Part shown: positions 8,878-12,059 of the stretch, piece after piece | Position numbering within the stretch: the stretch's first letter is position 1 | How the letters are laid out: each line of letters begins with the position of its first letter | Assembly: GCA_003232015.1 (NCBI GenBank) | Contig: QIKU01000100.1 | Span: 1-12,059, forward strand | Direction of reading: 5' to 3' | Origin: Gammaproteobacteria bacterium | Lineage (GTDB): Bacteria; Pseudomonadota; Gammaproteobacteria; UBA6429 | DNA length: 12,059 nucleotides | Position numbers and translations under genes: made by a program | The notes under the pieces: model-generated | What the model saw: only the letters and a program-made list of their open reading frames with translations | Databases searched by the model: none | What the model was told of the DNA's origin: nothing

Positions 8878-10860
8878 GTGCTTGAAGATATGCAAACAGT
8901 TTATATATGGATAGTACTTGCGCCGTTGATTGGTGCAATCATTGCCGGCTTGTTCGGTAAGGTGGTTGGCCGTGCGGGAGCACATGTTGCTGCTATTGCC
9001 GGTGTTGCGATTGCCTTTATCCTTTCAGTATATGTTTTTAAAGATATTATTATTGATGGTGGTGAAACCTTTAATGGTGCTGTTTATACCTGGCTGGTCA
9101 GTGATGGTATTCGTTTTGAAATTGGTTTTCTGATTGACAAGCTATCCGCGATGATGATGGTTGTTGTTACTTTCGTATCTTTAATGGTTCATATTTACAC
9201 TATTGGTTATATGAAAGACGATGATGGCTACCAACGTTTCTTTAGTTATATTGCCTTGTTTACCTTTGCGATGCTTATGCTAGTTATGTCGAATAACTTC
9301 TTACAGTTGTTCTTTGGCTGGGAAGCGGTTGGTCTGGTTTCTTATTTGTTAATTGGTTTCTGGTATAAAAAACCAACAGCAATCTATGCAAACTTAAAAG
9401 CATTTTTGGTTAATCGTGTCGGCGACTTTGGTTTCTTGCTCGGTATTGCTGCTGTATTAATGTATTTCGGCAGTCTTGATTATGCCACTGTTTTTAATAA
9501 TGTAGATAAAGTAAACAACCTGACAATGAGTATTATCCCGAATCAGGAATGGTCGGTTATCACCGTTATCTGTATTCTGTTATTTATTGGTGCAATGGGT
9601 AAATCTGCGCAAGTGCCGTTGCATGTCTGGTTACCGGATTCAATGGAAGGCCCAACGCCTATTTCTGCTTTAATTCATGCCGCAACCATGGTGACTGCCG
9701 GTATTTACATGGTGGCACGTATGTCGCCCTTGTTTGAACTTTCAACGACCGCACTTTCATTTGTGATGATCATTGGTGCAACCACCGCCTTGTTTATGGG
9801 GCTGCTGGGTTTGGTGCAGAATGATATTAAACGCGTAATTGCTTATTCAACACTGTCACAATTAGGCTATATGACCGTTGCTCTGGGTGCCTCTGCTTAT
9901 GGTGCGGCAGTGTTTCACTTAATGACGCATGCTTTCTTTAAAGCCTTATTATTCCTCGGTGCAGGTGCGGTTATTATTGCGATGCACCATGAGCAGGACA
10001 TGCGGAAAATGGGTGGTTTGCGTAAATATTTGCCGATTACCTGGATTACTACCATGATAGGTTCGCTTGCTTTAATTGGTACACCGGGTTTTGCCGGTTT
10101 TTTCTCAAAAGACTCTATTATTGAAGCGGTCGGGCTTTCAACAACACCGGGTGCATCGTATGCCTATTTTGCAGTATTAGCCGGTGTATTTATTACTGCT
10201 TTATATAGTTTCCGATTATACTTCATGGTGTTCCATGGCAAAGAGCGTATGGATGAGCACACACGTTCACATTTGCATGAACCTTCCTGGGTAGTAACTT
10301 TGCCATTAATTTTACTGGCTATTCCATCTGTGATCATAGGTTATCTGTATGTTGACGAAATGGCCTTTGGTAATTTCTTTGGTGATGCCATTTTCGTCTT
10401 GCCTCAACATGATGTGTTAAGTGAAGTTGCCAAAATCTTTGATGGTGCGAGTTCCATTGCCTGGGCAATGATGTTGCATTCAGTCTTTACCTTACCTTTC
10501 TGGCTTGCTGCGGGTGGTGTTGGCACAGCTTGGTTCCTCTATATGAAACGCCCAGATATTCCCGCAGTGATTCAGCAACGTTTTTCTTTACTGCACACCA
10601 TACTGGTTAACAAATATGGCTTTGACCGGTTTAACGAAGTCGTATTTGCAGGTGGTAGTCGTGCGCTGGGTAAAATATTCTGGAAATATATGGATGTGAA
10701 ATTGATTGATAGTTTTGTTATCAATGGTTCGGCTAAAACGGTTGGCTGGGTATCATTGATACTACGGCGCATGCAAACAGGTTATCTTTATACTTATGCC
10801 TTTGCCATGATAGTCGGTTTGTGTGGTTTGTTACTTATTTTTGTATATCCGTTAAAATAA
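8878..10860 (+). CDS. nuoL: NADH-quinone oxidoreductase subunit L (ND5 homologue, antiporter-like)
   Basis: NuoL (660 residues from GTG) is the outermost antiporter-like proton-pumping subunit, homologous to Mrp antiporter subunits, with a long lateral C-terminal helix along the membrane arm. The ion-path residues are present: Glu149 in FFGWEAVGLVSYLLIGFWY, Lys242 in GAMGKSAQVPLHVWLPDSM, the ALIHAATMVTAGIYM helix near 264-278, and Lys355 in HAFFKALLFLGAGAV. The final helix (YAFAMIVGLCGLLLIFVYPL) is intact. I choose the GTG at 8878 because AGGA sits 7 bases upstream; an ATG at 8890 would give MQTVYIWIV and has poorer spacing. The extra length relative to E. coli (613 residues) is within the family range. 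nuoM follows after 12 bases. Confidence 0.96.
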   Translation: MLEDMQTVYIWIVLAPLIGAIIAGLFGKVVGRAGAHVAAIAGVAIAFILSVYVFKDIIIDGGETFNGAVYTWLVSDGIRFEIGFLIDKLSAMMMVVVTFVSLMVHIYTIGYMKDDDGYQRFFSYIALFTFAMLMLVMSNNFLQLFFGWEAVGLVSYLLIGFWYKKPTAIYANLKAFLVNRVGDFGFLLGIAAVLMYFGSLDYATVFNNVDKVNNLTMSIIPNQEWSVITVICILLFIGAMGKSAQVPLHVWLPDSMEGPTPISALIHAATMVTAGIYMVARMSPLFELSTTALSFVMIIGATTALFMGLLGLVQNDIKRVIAYSTLSQLGYMTVALGASAYGAAVFHLMTHAFFKALLFLGAGAVIIAMHHEQDMRKMGGLRKYLPITWITTMIGSLALIGTPGFAGFFSKDSIIEAVGLSTTPGASYAYFAVLAGVFITALYSFRLYFMVFHGKERMDEHTRSHLHEPSWVVTLPLILLAIPSVIIGYLYVDEMAFGNFFGDAIFVLPQHDVLSEVAKIFDGASSIAWAMMLHSVFTLPFWLAAGGVGTAWFLYMKRPDIPAVIQQRFSLLHTILVNKYGFDRFNEVVFAGGSRALGKIFWKYMDVKLIDSFVINGSAKTVGWVSLILRRMQTGYLYTYAFAMIVGLCGLLLIFVYPLK

Positions 10861-10872
10861 AGGTTGTTTTAA

Positions 10873-12059
10873 ATGTTTATGGATTGGCCCTTATTAAGTT
10901 TAGTGATTTGGACACCTGTTATCGGTGGCATTCTGGTATTGGCAACCGGCAGTGACAAAAATGCAATGGAAGCGAAAGTGTTAACGCTGGTTGTGTCTAT
11001 TGTAACATTCCTGCTTTCATTACCTTTATATACGGATTTTAATACACAAGTTTCAACCATGCAGTTTGTTGAAAACATGTCATGGATTGAACGTTTTAAT
11101 ATTAATTACCACCTTGGCATTGATGGTATATCCATGCCACTGATACTTTTAACTTCTTTTACAACGGTGATCGTTGTTATTGCCAGTTGGGAAGTGATTA
11201 AAACCCGTGTTGCACAATACATGGCGGCATTCCTTATTATGGAAGGCCTGATGATTGGTGTCTTTGCTGCTTTAGATGCGGCGCTTTTTTATGTATTCTG
11301 GGAAGCCATGCTAATTCCAATGTTTATTGTGATTGGCATATGGGGTGGCCCCAATCGTGTTTATGCAACGATTAAGTTCTTCCTTTATACCTTCTTTGGC
11401 TCCGTCTTTATGTTAATTGCTTTACTGTACCTCGCAGTACAGTCAGGCAGTTTTGCAATTCTTGATTTTCATGCGTTTAAACTGGATCTGGAAACACAGA
11501 TACTGATATTTATTGCCTTCTTACTTGCGTTTGCAGTGAAAATCCCGATGTTTCCAGTACACACATGGTTGCCTGACGCACATGTTGAGGCGCCTACGGG
11601 TGGTTCAATTATTCTTGCCGCGATAATGTTGAAGCTGGGTGCCTATGGTTTCTTGCGCTTTTCTTTACCGATTACCCCCGATGCAAGTGCCTCACTTGAC
11701 TGGTTAATGATTACACTATCGTTGATAGCGATTGTTTATATTGGTTTTGTTGCACTGGCTCAGCAAGATATGAAAAAACTGATCGCCTATTCTTCTATTT
11801 CACATATGGGTTTTGTCACACTTGGCTTCTTTATTATTTTCGCCATCGCTCAAAAAGACGCCAGCATGGCCGGTGCTGCGATGGGTATTGAAGGCGCTAT
11901 TGTGCAGATGATATCGCATGGCTTTATTTCGGCCGCGATGTTTTTCTGTGTTGGTGTGATGTATGACCGTATGCACTCCCGAAACATAAATGATTATGGC
12001 GGTGTTGTGAACACGATGCCTGTTTTTGCCGCGTTTATGGTGCTGTTTGCGATGGCCAA
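10873..12059 (+). CDS. nuoM: NADH-quinone oxidoreductase subunit M (ND4 homologue), 3'-incomplete
   Basis: An open frame from ATG 10873 continues past the right edge: 395 codons plus two bases, without a stop. It encodes NuoM, the second antiporter-like proton-pumping subunit. Key features are Glu144 in FYVFWEAMLIPMFIVIGIWGG (same number as the essential E. coli residue), Lys223 in FAVKIPMFPVHTWLPDAHVEAPT, Lys254 in AAIMLKLGAYGF, and QQDMKKLIAYSSISHMGF near 297-314. LGIDGISMPLILLTSF near 81-96 is the usual N-terminal landmark. AAGG at 10860-10863, overlapping the nuoL stop, is 9 bases before the ATG at 10873, better spaced than for the in-frame ATG at 10879. About 100 C-terminal residues are missing, judged by typical family length; nuoN would be expected next. 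Confidence 0.96.
   Translation, partial: MFMDWPLLSLVIWTPVIGGILVLATGSDKNAMEAKVLTLVVSIVTFLLSLPLYTDFNTQVSTMQFVENMSWIERFNINYHLGIDGISMPLILLTSFTTVIVVIASWEVIKTRVAQYMAAFLIMEGLMIGVFAALDAALFYVFWEAMLIPMFIVIGIWGGPNRVYATIKFFLYTFFGSVFMLIALLYLAVQSGSFAILDFHAFKLDLETQILIFIAFLLAFAVKIPMFPVHTWLPDAHVEAPTGGSIILAAIMLKLGAYGFLRFSLPITPDASASLDWLMITLSLIAIVYIGFVALAQQDMKKLIAYSSISHMGFVTLGFFIIFAIAQKDASMAGAAMGIEGAIVQMISHGFISAAMFFCVGVMYDRMHSRNINDYGGVVNTMPVFAAFMVLFAMA

Noticed and set aside
10869..11078. Antisense open frame across the nuoM start
   Set aside because: The + strand here encodes a recognisable NuoM N-terminus, so the reverse frame is a by-product.

Overview
The window is almost entirely one gene cluster, the nuo operon for the proton-pumping NADH:quinone oxidoreductase (respiratory complex I). 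All intact genes are on the + strand, in the canonical order nuoC-D-E-F-G-H-I-J-K-L-M. nuoM runs off the right edge. nuoC and nuoD are separate genes, and NuoG lacks the extra cysteine motif for cluster N7. Both features differ from the E. coli enzyme and fit the type found in betaproteobacteria and in non-enteric gammaproteobacteria. Base composition looks moderate, roughly mid-40s % GC by eye, with many TTA/AAA/GAA codons. I infer a proteobacterium, most likely a gammaproteobacterium outside the enterics, but cannot name a genus.

Layout: bases 1-83 hold an antisense, broken piece of nuoB. Then nuoC (99-755), nuoD (748-2004) and nuoE (2001-2513) overlap or abut. A 66-base gap with a strong G-rich ribosome binding site precedes nuoF (2580-3872), followed by nuoG (3887-6253). 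A 62-base gap with a small hairpin precedes the membrane-arm genes nuoH (6316-7404), nuoI (7424-7903), nuoJ (7910-8527), nuoK (8549-8851), nuoL (8878-10860, GTG start) and nuoM (10873 to the edge). No gap exceeds 70 bases. I see no promoter, terminator, RNA gene, mobile element or CRISPR array.

How the genes work together: NuoF (with FMN) oxidises NADH and, with NuoE and NuoG, forms the input module. NuoB, C, D and I pass electrons over iron-sulfur clusters to quinone at the NuoD/NuoB/NuoH interface. NuoH, J, K, L and M form the membrane arm that moves protons. Every key ligand or charged residue I checked is present, so the complex looks functional.

The one real anomaly is at the left edge. 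Where the end of nuoB should lead into nuoC on the + strand, the sequence instead encodes the C-terminal part of NuoB on the - strand, cut off abruptly about 15 bases before nuoC. This looks like a fold-back (inverted) chimera from amplification or assembly, or less likely a real inversion. I found no convincing undescribed biological system here.
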